DNA from: an uncultured Muribaculum sp.
GTDB taxonomy: Bacteria > Bacteroidota > Bacteroidia > Bacteroidales > Muribaculaceae
Reading direction: 5' to 3'
Assembly (NCBI GenBank): GCA_947573015.1
Contig: CANPDS010000083.1
Span: forward strand, 1-9,139
Length of the DNA: 9,139 bases
This document shows, in pieces, positions 1 to 9,139 of this stretch; positions within the stretch are counted from its first letter, which is position 1, and every line of letters begins with the position of its first letter. The notes under the pieces were generated by a model, which saw only the letters and a list, made by a program, of their open reading frames with translations, ran no database searches and was not told where the DNA came from. The translations under genes and the position numbers were made by a program.

Positions 1-2976
<2,976 letters not shown>

Positions 2977-3002
2977 TTAAAATAACTATATTTATACTGC
3001 AT

Positions 3003-3275
3003 TCATGCTTTGAGATATATGCACATCCTCACTGCGAGATCGAACAGTACCATTTTGGGATTTGTATTACCTCCAATATCTGCAATGGCCATATCAAATT
3101 CCTGCACTATTTTTTCAACATTTCTCTCATTTATAAATCTTGAGAATTTATTTGAGAATACTGCTTCATCACCTCGCAGGTAATTTAATTGAGGTACATG
3201 GAGATTCATTATAAAATTCTCGCGTATCAATCGCAGGCAATATTTCAGGTATCTTATGATTGATTCCCGTCCCAT
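3003..3275 (-). CDS. holB: DNA polymerase III delta' subunit, C-terminal part (frame broken)
   Basis: These 90 residues match the C-terminal collar domain of Bacteroidota delta': MGRES, YLKYCLRLIRENFIMNLH, LNYLRGDEAVFSNKF, FINERNVEKI and a final KMVLFDLAVRMCIYLK. It overlaps the N-terminal part by 22 nt in a different frame. Related proteins have about 40-50 further residues between the ADGSM of the first part and the GRE of this one, so the break is a net loss of sequence and not a single-base slip. The ATG at 3275 is probably an internal Met and no natural start. The collar domain joins the clamp-loader subunits, so a protein without it should not assemble. The nuclease gene starts 26 nt downstream. 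Confidence 0.8.
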   Translation of the reverse strand: MGRESIIRYLKYCLRLIRENFIMNLHVPQLNYLRGDEAVFSNKFSRFINERNVEKIVQEFDMAIADIGGNTNPKMVLFDLAVRMCIYLKA

Positions 3276-4000
3276 CCAAGCATACTTCCATCTGCATTGT
3301 GTGCCAATGCCATTGCATCGTTGAATGCAATCCCTTTTGTGGCGACAAGTTGTTGTGCTATGACCTCATCCGGCAGTCTATGTACAACGACTCGCTGTGT
3401 GCGGGAATATATAGTTGGAAGAATATTTTTGCCATCATTGCTTACAAGAATGAATATAGTATCATGAAATGGTTCCTCTATAAGTTTCAATAACTTATTG
3501 GCGGATTCAACCATCAGGCGTTCAGGCAGCCACATGATTACCACCTTGTATTTTGCTTTATGTGCTGTGAAACTTAGCTTGTGTATAAGGCTGTCTGCTT
3601 CACTTACATATATTACTGGTTGGGAATTGCCTGCCTGAATTAATGACATCCAGTGCTGGAAGTCCATATACGGTGAATCTTCAAGCATTTGTCGCCATTC
3701 CGGGAGGTAATCATCAGAAATCGGGTTGTCTCTTGATCCTTTGATTATGGGGAAGGAAAATATGGTATCGATATGATTATATGATTGATGTTGTAGACAT
3801 GCCGGGCATTTTCCGCAGCTATCACCATCTGGGGTGTGATGTTCGCAGTGGATATATTGAGCCATAGCTCTTGCCAACATCATTTTACCTGCACCGGATG
3901 GTCCGTCAATAAGCAGCGCATGGGGGATACGGTCGGTATCTACCATAGTACGCAAGCGGGATTTTATATTCTCATTTCCCGGGATCTCGCAAAATCTCAT
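3254..4000 (-). CDS. holB: DNA polymerase III delta' subunit, N-terminal part (frame broken)
   Basis: The delta' subunit is part of the clamp loader that places the beta clamp on primed DNA. Visible features are a P-loop GPSGAGKM (residues 33-40, with Met where Ser/Thr is usual), four zinc-ligand cysteines (C52, C62, C65, C68 in CGKCPAC), the LLKLIEEP segment (170-177) and the sensor/arginine-finger region ILPTIYSRTQ (193-202). The degenerate P-loop is acceptable because delta' does not need to hydrolyse ATP. The sequence is family-like up to about residue 240 (ALAHNADGSM), then gives eight unrelated residues and stops. The remainder of the protein is in another frame at 3003-3275. The start lies 12 nt after the metF stop, which suggests an operon. 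Bacteroidota delta' proteins are about 370 residues; this part has 248, of which about 240 are genuine. Confidence 0.88.
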   Translation of the reverse strand: MRFCEIPGNENIKSRLRTMVDTDRIPHALLIDGPSGAGKMMLARAMAQYIHCEHHTPDGDSCGKCPACLQHQSYNHIDTIFSFPIIKGSRDNPISDDYLPEWRQMLEDSPYMDFQHWMSLIQAGNSQPVIYVSEADSLIHKLSFTAHKAKYKVVIMWLPERLMVESANKLLKLIEEPFHDTIFILVSNDGKNILPTIYSRTQRVVVHRLPDEVIAQQLVATKGIAFNDAMALAHNADGSMLGWDGNQS

Positions 4001-4012
4001 GTGAATTATTTT

Positions 4013-4969
4013 TTAATATATCCTGCGTGCAACTTGTTCAACACTTCTTGTCGCGTTCAGTGAATAGAAATGAATGCTTGGCACATTATGTTGCATGAGT
4101 TCTTTGGCCTGCATCGTGCACCACTCTACTCCAATAGCCTTTGCATGTGTGTCATCAGAGCATTTCATGAGTTCGTTTACGAGATCATTGGGCATATCTA
4201 CATGAAACACTTTTGGCAGGATATTTAGCTGTGACATTGTGGTAATAGGTTTTAGACCGGGAATAATGGGCACGTTGATCCCAGCCTTGCGGCATTTATC
4301 GACAAATTCAAAATATTTTCTGTTGTCAAAAAACATTTGTGTTACGATGTAGTCGGCACCGTTGTCTACTTTTAGTTTCAGATATTGGAGGTCAACATCG
4401 GGATTGGGTGACTCTTCATGCTTCTCGGGATATCCGGCTACACCGTAAGAGAATGTCTCGCCGGTAATTATATCCATTTTTGTACCGTCGATAAAATATC
4501 CACGGTTAAAATCATTTATCTGCTGTTGTAGTTCTGACGCATGCGAGTGCCCGTCGGCATTCGGCATGAATCTGGATTCATGTTTTGCTTTATCACCACG
4601 CAGTAAAAGCAGGTTGGTTATACCAAGAAAATTCAAGTCGATTAGAGCGTACTCGGTCTCAATCTTGGAGAATCCACTACAGATTATATGAGGCACGGCC
4701 GGAATGTCGTACTTCTGTTGTATGGCGGCAGCTACTGCCACAGTTCCAGGACGACTGCGCTCGCTTACACGTCGATACAATCCGTCTGCTGTATCTTTGA
4801 ATACGATCTCGCTACGGTGTGTAGTGATATTGATATACAATGGATCGAACTCCCTGAGGATATCAATATTTTTGAATAATTGGTTTATTCCACGGCCTTT
4901 TAGTGGAGGAAGTACCTCAAAACTAAACCCCGTAGACTTACGTGTGGAAAATATATCTGTAACTTTCAT
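4013..4969 (-). CDS. metF: 5,10-methylenetetrahydrofolate reductase
   Basis: This FAD enzyme reduces methylenetetrahydrofolate to methyltetrahydrofolate, the methyl donor for methionine synthesis, in the cytosol. The 318-residue protein is a complete TIM barrel of the usual Bacteroidota length. Visible motifs are SFEVLPP (16-22, with the catalytic Glu at 18), NITTHRSE (47-54), LLLRGD (121-126, the Asp near the flavin), YGVAGYPEKHEES (175-187), TQMFFDN (210-216, the folate-binding Gln at 211), PGLKP (237-241) and the C-terminal HFYSLN (300-305). No residue I can check is missing. It is the first gene of the minus-strand cluster, with a well-matched promoter about 45 nt upstream and holB 12 nt downstream. 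There is no Shine-Dalgarno sequence; the leader is A/T-rich. The link with holB and the nuclease gene is probably co-transcription and not a shared pathway. Confidence 0.95.
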   Translation of the reverse strand: MKVTDIFSTRKSTGFSFEVLPPLKGRGINQLFKNIDILREFDPLYINITTHRSEIVFKDTADGLYRRVSERSRPGTVAVAAAIQQKYDIPAVPHIICSGFSKIETEYALIDLNFLGITNLLLLRGDKAKHESRFMPNADGHSHASELQQQINDFNRGYFIDGTKMDIITGETFSYGVAGYPEKHEESPNPDVDLQYLKLKVDNGADYIVTQMFFDNRKYFEFVDKCRKAGINVPIIPGLKPITTMSQLNILPKVFHVDMPNDLVNELMKCSDDTHAKAIGVEWCTMQAKELMQHNVPSIHFYSLNATRSVEQVARRIY

Positions 4970-5012
4970 TATTTAACAAAAATAGACAGCAGATTTAATG
5001 CTGAATTAAAAA

Positions 5013-5045
5013 CAAAGATACGAATAAGTCGAGAGCAATGCCAAA
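5013..5045 (-). promoter_or_regulatory. Bacteroidota-type promoter for metF-holB-nuclease cluster
   Basis: On the minus strand the sequence reads TTTG (5045-5042), 21 nt, then TATCTTTG (5020-5013). This is an exact fit to the Bacteroidota primary sigma-factor consensus TTTG-N19-21-TAnnTTTG. The predicted transcription start near 5006 would give a leader of about 37 nt before the metF ATG. A second TATCTTTG box on the same strand (5100-5093) has no TTTG at the right distance and is a weaker candidate. Confidence 0.72.
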
Positions 5046-5066
5046 TTTATTTAAGCAATGCCGAAT
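5034..5066. repeat. 13-nt direct repeat overlapping the metF promoter
   Basis: The sequence AGCAATGCC(A/G)AAT occurs at 5034-5046 and again at 5054-5066, with 12 of 13 positions identical and a period of 20 nt. The first copy covers the TTTG element of the metF promoter. Two same-facing sites about two helical turns apart is an arrangement used by many transcription factors, so an operator is possible, but no regulator is identified and a chance repeat cannot be excluded. Confidence 0.5.
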
Positions 5067-5121
5067 GTATCCAAGGTCCGCATATGAACTTTCAAAGATA
5101 GGTAAAATCATGGATATTTGC

Positions 5122-5129
5122 TAAATTTG
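5122..5129 (+). promoter_or_regulatory. Possible -7 promoter box directly upstream of dnaG
   Basis: TAAATTTG (followed by C) matches the TAnnTTTG box of Bacteroidota promoters and ends only 4 nt before the dnaG ATG. If it is used, transcription would begin at or within a few bases of the start codon and the message would be nearly leaderless. There is no TTTG at the expected upstream distance, which weakens the call. Confidence 0.35.
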
Positions 5130-5133
5130 CGTT

Positions 5134-6699
5134 ATGAAAAAGATCGATAGGGAGACTGTACAGCGAATTTTGGATGTCGCTGACATCGTTGATGTAGTCA
5201 GTGACTTTGTCAGCTTGAAGCGTCGTGGGGCAAGCTATTTGGGACTATGCCCATTTCATAATGAACGCACGCCATCTTTTTCCGTATCAAAATCAAAAAA
5301 CATATGTAAGTGCTTCAGTTGCGGCAAGGGAGGTAGCCCTGTCAATTTTATCATGGAGCATGAACAGATGACATATCAGGAGGCTCTGCGTTATCTTGCC
5401 GCCAAGTATAATATTGAGATAAAGGAGCATGAAATGACCGATGAAGAGCGCGAACGTGAAACCGAACGTGCAAGTCTTCTTGCCATAAACGAGTTCGCTC
5501 TACGGCATTTCGAAACAAATCTTGCTGATACGGATGATGGAAGAAATATAGGACTCACATATTTGCAGCAACGAGGTGTCAGTGAGGCTATGGTTAAACG
5601 ATTCCATCTGGGATATGCAGCTGAACGTCCCACAGATCTTTATGAGGCAGCCATACATAAGGGGTATAATGAAAAATATCTGATAGATACTGGCTTGTGT
5701 ATCCGTACTGATACCGGTCGCATATATGATAGGTTTAAAGGAAGGGTAATCTTTCCGGTATTTTCTGTTTCTGGTAAGGTAATCGCATTTGGAGGCCGTA
5801 CTCTTAAGAAGGATGTGGCAAAATATGTCAATTCTCCGGAATCGGTCATATATACGAAGAGTAATGAGCTTTATGGCTTATATCAGGCAAAGCAATCTAT
5901 TGTAAAGCATAATAAATGTATTCTTGTAGAAGGGTATCTCGATGTCATATCAATGCATCAGAGCGGCATTGAGAATGTCGTTGCATCCTCAGGCACCTCT
6001 CTTACTGATGGCCAGATTCGCCTGATACATAGATTTACCGATAATGTTACAGTAATATATGATGGTGATGCAGCCGGAATAAAGGCCTCTTTGCGAGGAA
6101 TTGATATGCTGCTGCGTGAGGGATTGAATATAAAAGTACTTCTTTTGCCTGAGGGGGATGATCCCGATAGCTTTGCTCAAAGTCATACTTCTACGGAAGT
6201 GGGAGATTACATTTCGGCAAATGAGGTCGATTTTATTCAGTTTAAGACCGGGATATTGCTTCAAGGATTGGAGAATGATCCTATAGCACGTTCGCGAGCT
6301 ATAGGTGATATTGTTCAGTCAATTTCGGTGATACCTGATCCGGTTACTGCAAATGTATATATAAAAGAGTGTAGCCGACGTCTTGATATTGATGAGCGCA
6401 TTGTGGCATTGGAGGTTGAGAAACGTCGTAAAGCACAGGCAGAGAAAGACGCGTTGTCTGTTCGTCAGGATCGTGCGAGAAAATCCATAGGAGAACCAAC
6501 GGAAGAAAACGAAACTCCAGTTTCCGATTCAGTTTCGGCAGGCGTGGGGCCATCATTTGCTACGCATACTGTGAGTTCGGATGTCCCGGATGGAAATAGT
6601 GAGGAGGCTCGTTTCAGGCGATTTATGTATCAATATGAGTATACACTGGTGAAATACATGTTGCGTTATGGGCTTCTGTCTTTGGCGGAGATGTTTTAG
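5134..6699 (+). CDS. dnaG: DNA primase, zinc-binding and catalytic domains (frame broken before C-terminus)
   Basis: DnaG makes the RNA primers for replication and acts with the DnaB helicase. The N-terminal zinc finger has C39, H42, C60 and C63. The polymerase core follows with KGRVIFPV (202-209) and FGGR (219-222). The TOPRIM metal-binding residues are in VEGYLDV (265-271, E266), YDGDAAG (309-315, D310 and D312) and DDPD (342-345). All catalytic residues are present. A charged linker of about 70 residues (430-490) precedes the start of the DnaB-binding region (YEYTLVKYMLRYG, 501-513). The frame then ends at a TAG after LSLAEMF, while the rest of the C-terminal domain continues in another frame from about 6702. 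The start is at the family position, with no Shine-Dalgarno sequence. It is divergent from metF. Confidence 0.92.
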   Translation: MKKIDRETVQRILDVADIVDVVSDFVSLKRRGASYLGLCPFHNERTPSFSVSKSKNICKCFSCGKGGSPVNFIMEHEQMTYQEALRYLAAKYNIEIKEHEMTDEERERETERASLLAINEFALRHFETNLADTDDGRNIGLTYLQQRGVSEAMVKRFHLGYAAERPTDLYEAAIHKGYNEKYLIDTGLCIRTDTGRIYDRFKGRVIFPVFSVSGKVIAFGGRTLKKDVAKYVNSPESVIYTKSNELYGLYQAKQSIVKHNKCILVEGYLDVISMHQSGIENVVASSGTSLTDGQIRLIHRFTDNVTVIYDGDAAGIKASLRGIDMLLREGLNIKVLLLPEGDDPDSFAQSHTSTEVGDYISANEVDFIQFKTGILLQGLENDPIARSRAIGDIVQSISVIPDPVTANVYIKECSRRLDIDERIVALEVEKRRKAQAEKDALSVRQDRARKSIGEPTEENETPVSDSVSAGVGPSFATHTVSSDVPDGNSEEARFRRFMYQYEYTLVKYMLRYGLLSLAEMF

Positions 6700-6719
6700 T
6701 TGCGATTTTCAATGCTATT

Positions 6720-7271
6720 GTGTCGTTGCAAGTAAATGAATGGCCTGAGATTGAAAAAGATTATAGAAGCCGTATAGAGCAAGAACGAAAGGCTGCGATT
6801 GCAGAGGGTGAAAATCAGATCAGGGCGGTTGCTTCCGATTTGTCTGAGATCGAACGCCGTGAGCGGGAGTTGCATATTCATATCAAAGAAGAGTATGATG
6901 CTCGATTACGAGAGTATACTATGACATATCTTGAAAAGGTTTTATGCTCAAATCCTGATGATTCAGTGAGAAATATAAGCCTTGAATTGGCTGCCGAACG
7001 GCATGTTTTAAGCAAAGTCTTTACAAAGTATACGCATGTGACAACTGATGATGAGCGTCTGCCTGATATTGTCCCACGTGCCGTGATAGAATATAAAGAT
7101 GCGATTCTTGAATGGCAGATTCAGCAACTAAACCGTCAGATTAAGAATGCATTTGCGGAGTCAAAAAATGAGACGGAATGTCTGGTATTGATGGAAAGGC
7201 TTAATGAGTTGCATACGTTGCGTCGTGATATGGCTACATATCTCGGGGAAAGGATCATCCTGCCAAGATGA
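6720..7271 (+). CDS. dnaG: DNA primase, C-terminal DnaB-binding domain (frame broken)
   Basis: This reading frame carries the remainder of the Bacteroidota DnaG C-terminal region: a charged helical stretch (about residues 10-65), then SNPDDSVRNISLELAAERHVLSK, DERLPDIVPRAVIEYKDAIL and the terminal YLGERII. The GTG at 6720 is probably an internal Val codon; family-like sequence (LVAIFNAIVSLQ) is readable in this frame from about 6696, before the GTG. Compared with related primases, about 35-45 residues seem to be lost between RYGLLSLAEMF of the first part and VAIFNA here, so the break is a deletion with frame change. This domain recruits primase to the replicative helicase and is needed for normal function. 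An independent gene is unlikely because the sequence aligns with the dnaG C-terminus and follows directly. Confidence 0.82.
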   Translation: MSLQVNEWPEIEKDYRSRIEQERKAAIAEGENQIRAVASDLSEIERRERELHIHIKEEYDARLREYTMTYLEKVLCSNPDDSVRNISLELAAERHVLSKVFTKYTHVTTDDERLPDIVPRAVIEYKDAILEWQIQQLNRQIKNAFAESKNETECLVLMERLNELHTLRRDMATYLGERIILPR

Positions 7272-7324
7272 ATGCGTATAAACAAGAGATGTGCTGGATA
7301 CGTTATAATTAAAAATAGATATGC

Positions 7325-8014
7325 ATGCGTATTCTTATAATTGGGCTCGGAATTTATGGCGCAAATCTTGCTGTTGACCTGACGGCAATGGGACATGAAG
7401 TGATCGGCGCAGATCATAATGCTACATTGGTTGAGGCGATAAAGGATAAGATTTCGACTGCTTATATACTTGATTCCACTGATGAAGCAGCTTTGGGCGC
7501 GTTGCCGATTAATTCGGTGGAAATTGTAATTGTGGCTATCGGAGAGAATTTTGGCGCGAGTGTGAAAACCGTGGCTCTTTTGCGCAAATTAGGTGTCAAG
7601 AAACTGTTTGCCCGTGCGGTAGATGATATACATGAAACCATATTGAGGGGCTTTCAGGTGGATCGTATTCTTGTTCCAGAGCAGCAGGCGGCTCTGGAGT
7701 TGACCCGAGAATTGGCATTAGGTGGAGATGTCAGTTCTTTGGCGATTGATCGGGATCATTATATTATAAAGTTTCGCATTCCGGAAGTTTATGAGGATAT
7801 GATGCTTGGGGATGTTGGTATCGAGGATAATTTTGGACTAAAACTTGTGGCCATCACGAGGGTTCAGGAGCGAAGAAATGCCATTGGACTCATAGATCGT
7901 GAATCGGTGCTGATTGATACAGCCGATCAGACAATGCGCCTGATGGCTGGTGATGAATTTACGGTGATGGGAACGCAGCGGCAGTTCCGTTCTTTTGTTC
8001 GGCATACGAAATAA
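7325..8014 (+). CDS. TrkA/KtrA-type potassium uptake regulatory protein (RCK domain)
   Basis: This 229-residue cytosolic protein is a regulatory subunit for a Trk/Ktr potassium channel and gates it in response to bound nucleotide. The N-terminal RCK domain (about 1-125) is a Rossmann fold with GLGIYG (7-12) and an acidic residue at the end of strand 2 (D30, in VIGAD), the usual nucleotide ribose contact, plus DSTD (50-53) and IGENFGAS (72-79). A TrkA-C-type domain follows (about 135-225). Length and domains fit the single-RCK KtrA form. The partner channel gene (TrkH/KtrB) is not in the window. The ATG chosen starts the protein two residues before the first beta strand; an ATG at 7321 is in another frame. 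There is no clear Shine-Dalgarno sequence. It begins 53 nt after dnaG on the same strand and may be co-transcribed. It shows no damage. Confidence 0.87.
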   Translation: MRILIIGLGIYGANLAVDLTAMGHEVIGADHNATLVEAIKDKISTAYILDSTDEAALGALPINSVEIVIVAIGENFGASVKTVALLRKLGVKKLFARAVDDIHETILRGFQVDRILVPEQQAALELTRELALGGDVSSLAIDRDHYIIKFRIPEVYEDMMLGDVGIEDNFGLKLVAITRVQERRNAIGLIDRESVLIDTADQTMRLMAGDEFTVMGTQRQFRSFVRHTK

Positions 8015-8063
8015 TTGGTTTTAAACGCACTCTTAGTGAATTTTCGATCTGTAAATTATCTTA

Positions 8064-8098
8064 TTGATGTGGTCACTCAAAAGTTTTTTGTAACTTTG
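8064..8098 (+). promoter_or_regulatory. Probable lysC promoter
   Basis: TAACTTTG at 8091-8098 (within TTTTTTGTAACTTTGCA) matches the Bacteroidota TAnnTTTG box well. A TTG at 8064-8066 may be the upstream element, although the 24-nt spacing is longer than the usual 19-21. Transcription would start near 8105 and leave a leader of about 90 nt before the lysC start codon. Confidence 0.55.
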
Positions 8099-8124
8099 CA
8101 TCTAATTACATAATATGCTGTATG

Positions 8125-8160
8125 TGGCTTGTTCTAATGGCATTTTGTCAGAATAAGCTA
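8125..8160 (+). other. Hairpin in the lysC 5' leader
   Basis: TGGCTTGTTCT (8125-8135) pairs with AGAATAAGCTA (8150-8160) to form an 11-bp stem with two G-U pairs around a 14-nt loop. It lies inside the predicted lysC leader, about 35 nt before the start codon. It is not followed by a U run, so a simple intrinsic terminator is unlikely, and it does not resemble the known lysine riboswitch, which is much larger. It may be a control element or just an incidental fold. Confidence 0.45.
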
Positions 8161-8194
8161 AAATCAGTTCATTAAATCATTTAAGAACGGAAGA

Positions 8195-9139
8195 ATGAAC
8201 GTAATGAAATTTGGTGGCACTTCGGTGGGATCTGCTTCCCGTATTAAAGAAGTGGCCGGGCTTGTTACTCAGCGTGGAAAGAATATTGTGGTGCTTTCGG
8301 CGATGTCTGGCACTACAAACGCTCTTGTTGAAATATCCGAGTACCTCTACAAGAGAAATATTGACGGTGCCAAGGAAACTATCAATAAGCTTGAAAGTGC
8401 ATATATGCGTACAATTGAAGACCTGTATGCATCGGATGTAGCTAAAGAAGAGGCTACTCGTGAGGTGACATCTTGTTTTAATTATATCCGTACTTTTACC
8501 AAGGATATATTCACACTGTTTGAGGAAAAGGAAATATTGGCGCAGGGTGAGTTGATGTCTACCGCAATGTTTAATGTATATCTACGCCATGAGCTTGGCG
8601 TTAATTCCGTGCTTCTTCCGGCGCTTGATTTTATGCGTACTGACAAGAATGCGGAGCCAGATGCTCAATATATTCGCATGAAGTTGACTGCGCTTCTTGA
8701 AAAGCATCGTGATGCTGATCTGTATATTACTCAAGGTTATATATGCCGTAATGCATATGGCGAAATTGACAATCTTCAGCGAGGTGGCAGCGATTATACC
8801 GCATCTCTTATAGGGGCAGCAATTGATGCTGACGAGATAGAGATATGGACAGATATTGACGGAATGCATAACAATGATCCGCGTTATGTCGACGATACAG
8901 CACCCGTGCATGAACTCCATTTTGAGGAAGCCGCAGAGCTGGCATATTTCGGAGCAAAAATACTGCATCCTACGTGTGTGCTGCCGGCTAAGTTGAATAA
9001 TATTCCTGTGCGTCTGCTTAATACTATGCAGCCTGATGCAGAAGGAACTTTAATACACAATAGACAAACACCAAAGGCCATTAAGGCTGTTGCGGCTAAA
9101 GATAACATTACAGCGATCAAAATCAAATCAGGCCGGATG
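8195..9139 (+). CDS. lysC: Aspartokinase, monofunctional (3' end outside window)
   Basis: Aspartokinase phosphorylates aspartate, the first step toward diaminopimelate, lysine, threonine and methionine. The 315 visible residues cover the whole amino-acid-kinase domain: KFGGTSVGS (5-13, nucleotide binding), AQGEL (116-120), LQRGGSDYTAS (194-204), IWTDIDGMHNNDPR (217-230) and ELAYFGAKILHPT (248-260). It follows the lysC-type sequence of Bacteroidota rather than the bifunctional aspartokinase-homoserine dehydrogenase. The window ends at KIKSGRM, at the entrance of the ACT regulatory domains, which normally add about 120 residues. The ATG at 8195 gives MNVMKFGG; the ATG at 8204 is possible but less typical. 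A weak GGAAG lies 1 nt before the start. It stands apart from the upstream gene by 180 nt with its own promoter-like box. No damage is visible. Confidence 0.94.
   Translation, partial: MNVMKFGGTSVGSASRIKEVAGLVTQRGKNIVVLSAMSGTTNALVEISEYLYKRNIDGAKETINKLESAYMRTIEDLYASDVAKEEATREVTSCFNYIRTFTKDIFTLFEEKEILAQGELMSTAMFNVYLRHELGVNSVLLPALDFMRTDKNAEPDAQYIRMKLTALLEKHRDADLYITQGYICRNAYGEIDNLQRGGSDYTASLIGAAIDADEIEIWTDIDGMHNNDPRYVDDTAPVHELHFEEAAELAYFGAKILHPTCVLPAKLNNIPVRLLNTMQPDAEGTLIHNRQTPKAIKAVAAKDNITAIKIKSGRM

Larger units (their letters stand above)
8015..8194. other. Intergenic region between the TrkA-like gene and lysC
   Basis: This 180-nt A/T-rich stretch has no gene. It contains the probable lysC promoter and the leader hairpin described separately. 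The only terminator-like element after the TrkA-like gene is a 4-bp CACT/AGTG stem at 8028-8038, which is too weak to call. Confidence 0.6.

Noticed and set aside
4585..4976. Several open frames on the plus strand opposite metF
   Set aside because: They lie wholly antisense to an intact, well-conserved metF and show no family motifs.
6720..7271. Separate small gene encoding a coiled-coil protein
   Set aside because: The sequence matches the C-terminal domain of Bacteroidota DnaG, and family-like sequence is readable upstream of the GTG in the same frame.
8028..8038. CACT-CTT-AGTG stem as terminator of the TrkA-like gene
   Set aside because: A 4-bp stem with no U run is too weak to call.
8105..8194. 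Lysine riboswitch ahead of lysC
   Set aside because: The leader is too short and has a single hairpin without the multi-helix layout of that riboswitch.
8582..9126. Minus-strand open frames opposite lysC, one with hydrophobic stretches
   Set aside because: They are antisense to the conserved aspartokinase; the hydrophobic look comes from reverse reading of the coding sequence.

Overview
The window looks like a chromosomal housekeeping segment from a member of the Bacteroidota, most likely order Bacteroidales. The protein sequences resemble Bacteroides and Muribaculaceae homologues as I remember them; the family-level placement is a guess. Start codons lack Shine-Dalgarno sequences and are preceded by A/T-rich DNA. 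Promoter-like sites match the Bacteroidota pattern (TTTG, about 20 nt, then TAnnTTTG) rather than the E. coli one. I see no phage, transposon, CRISPR, rRNA or tRNA sequence.

The left half (1-4969) is read on the minus strand in the order metF (5,10-methylenetetrahydrofolate reductase, intact), holB (DNA polymerase III delta' clamp-loader subunit, broken into two frames), then a large AddB/RecB-like PD-(D/E)XK nuclease gene that leaves the window at position 1. Gaps are 12 and 26 nt, so this is probably one operon. Its likely promoter (5013-5045, minus) lies in the 164-nt divergent intergenic region and overlaps a 13-nt direct repeat.

The right half (5134-9139) is on the plus strand: dnaG (primase, broken into two frames), a TrkA/KtrA-type potassium-uptake regulator (intact), then, after a 180-nt intergenic region with a promoter-like box and an 11-bp hairpin, lysC (monofunctional aspartokinase), which is open to the right edge.

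The unusual feature is damage to three genes within about 4.3 kb. The nuclease gene contains a run of 49 C (2376-2424; G on the coding strand) that shifts the frame and sits where the family normally has ordinary coding sequence. holB and dnaG each change frame at a point where roughly 35-50 conserved residues appear to be missing. DnaG and delta' are normally essential, while metF, the TrkA-like gene and lysC show no damage. The simplest reading is sequencing or assembly error (a metagenome-derived contig would fit). A real homopolymer switch or real deletions are less likely but can be tested on reads. I see no convincing undescribed system here.
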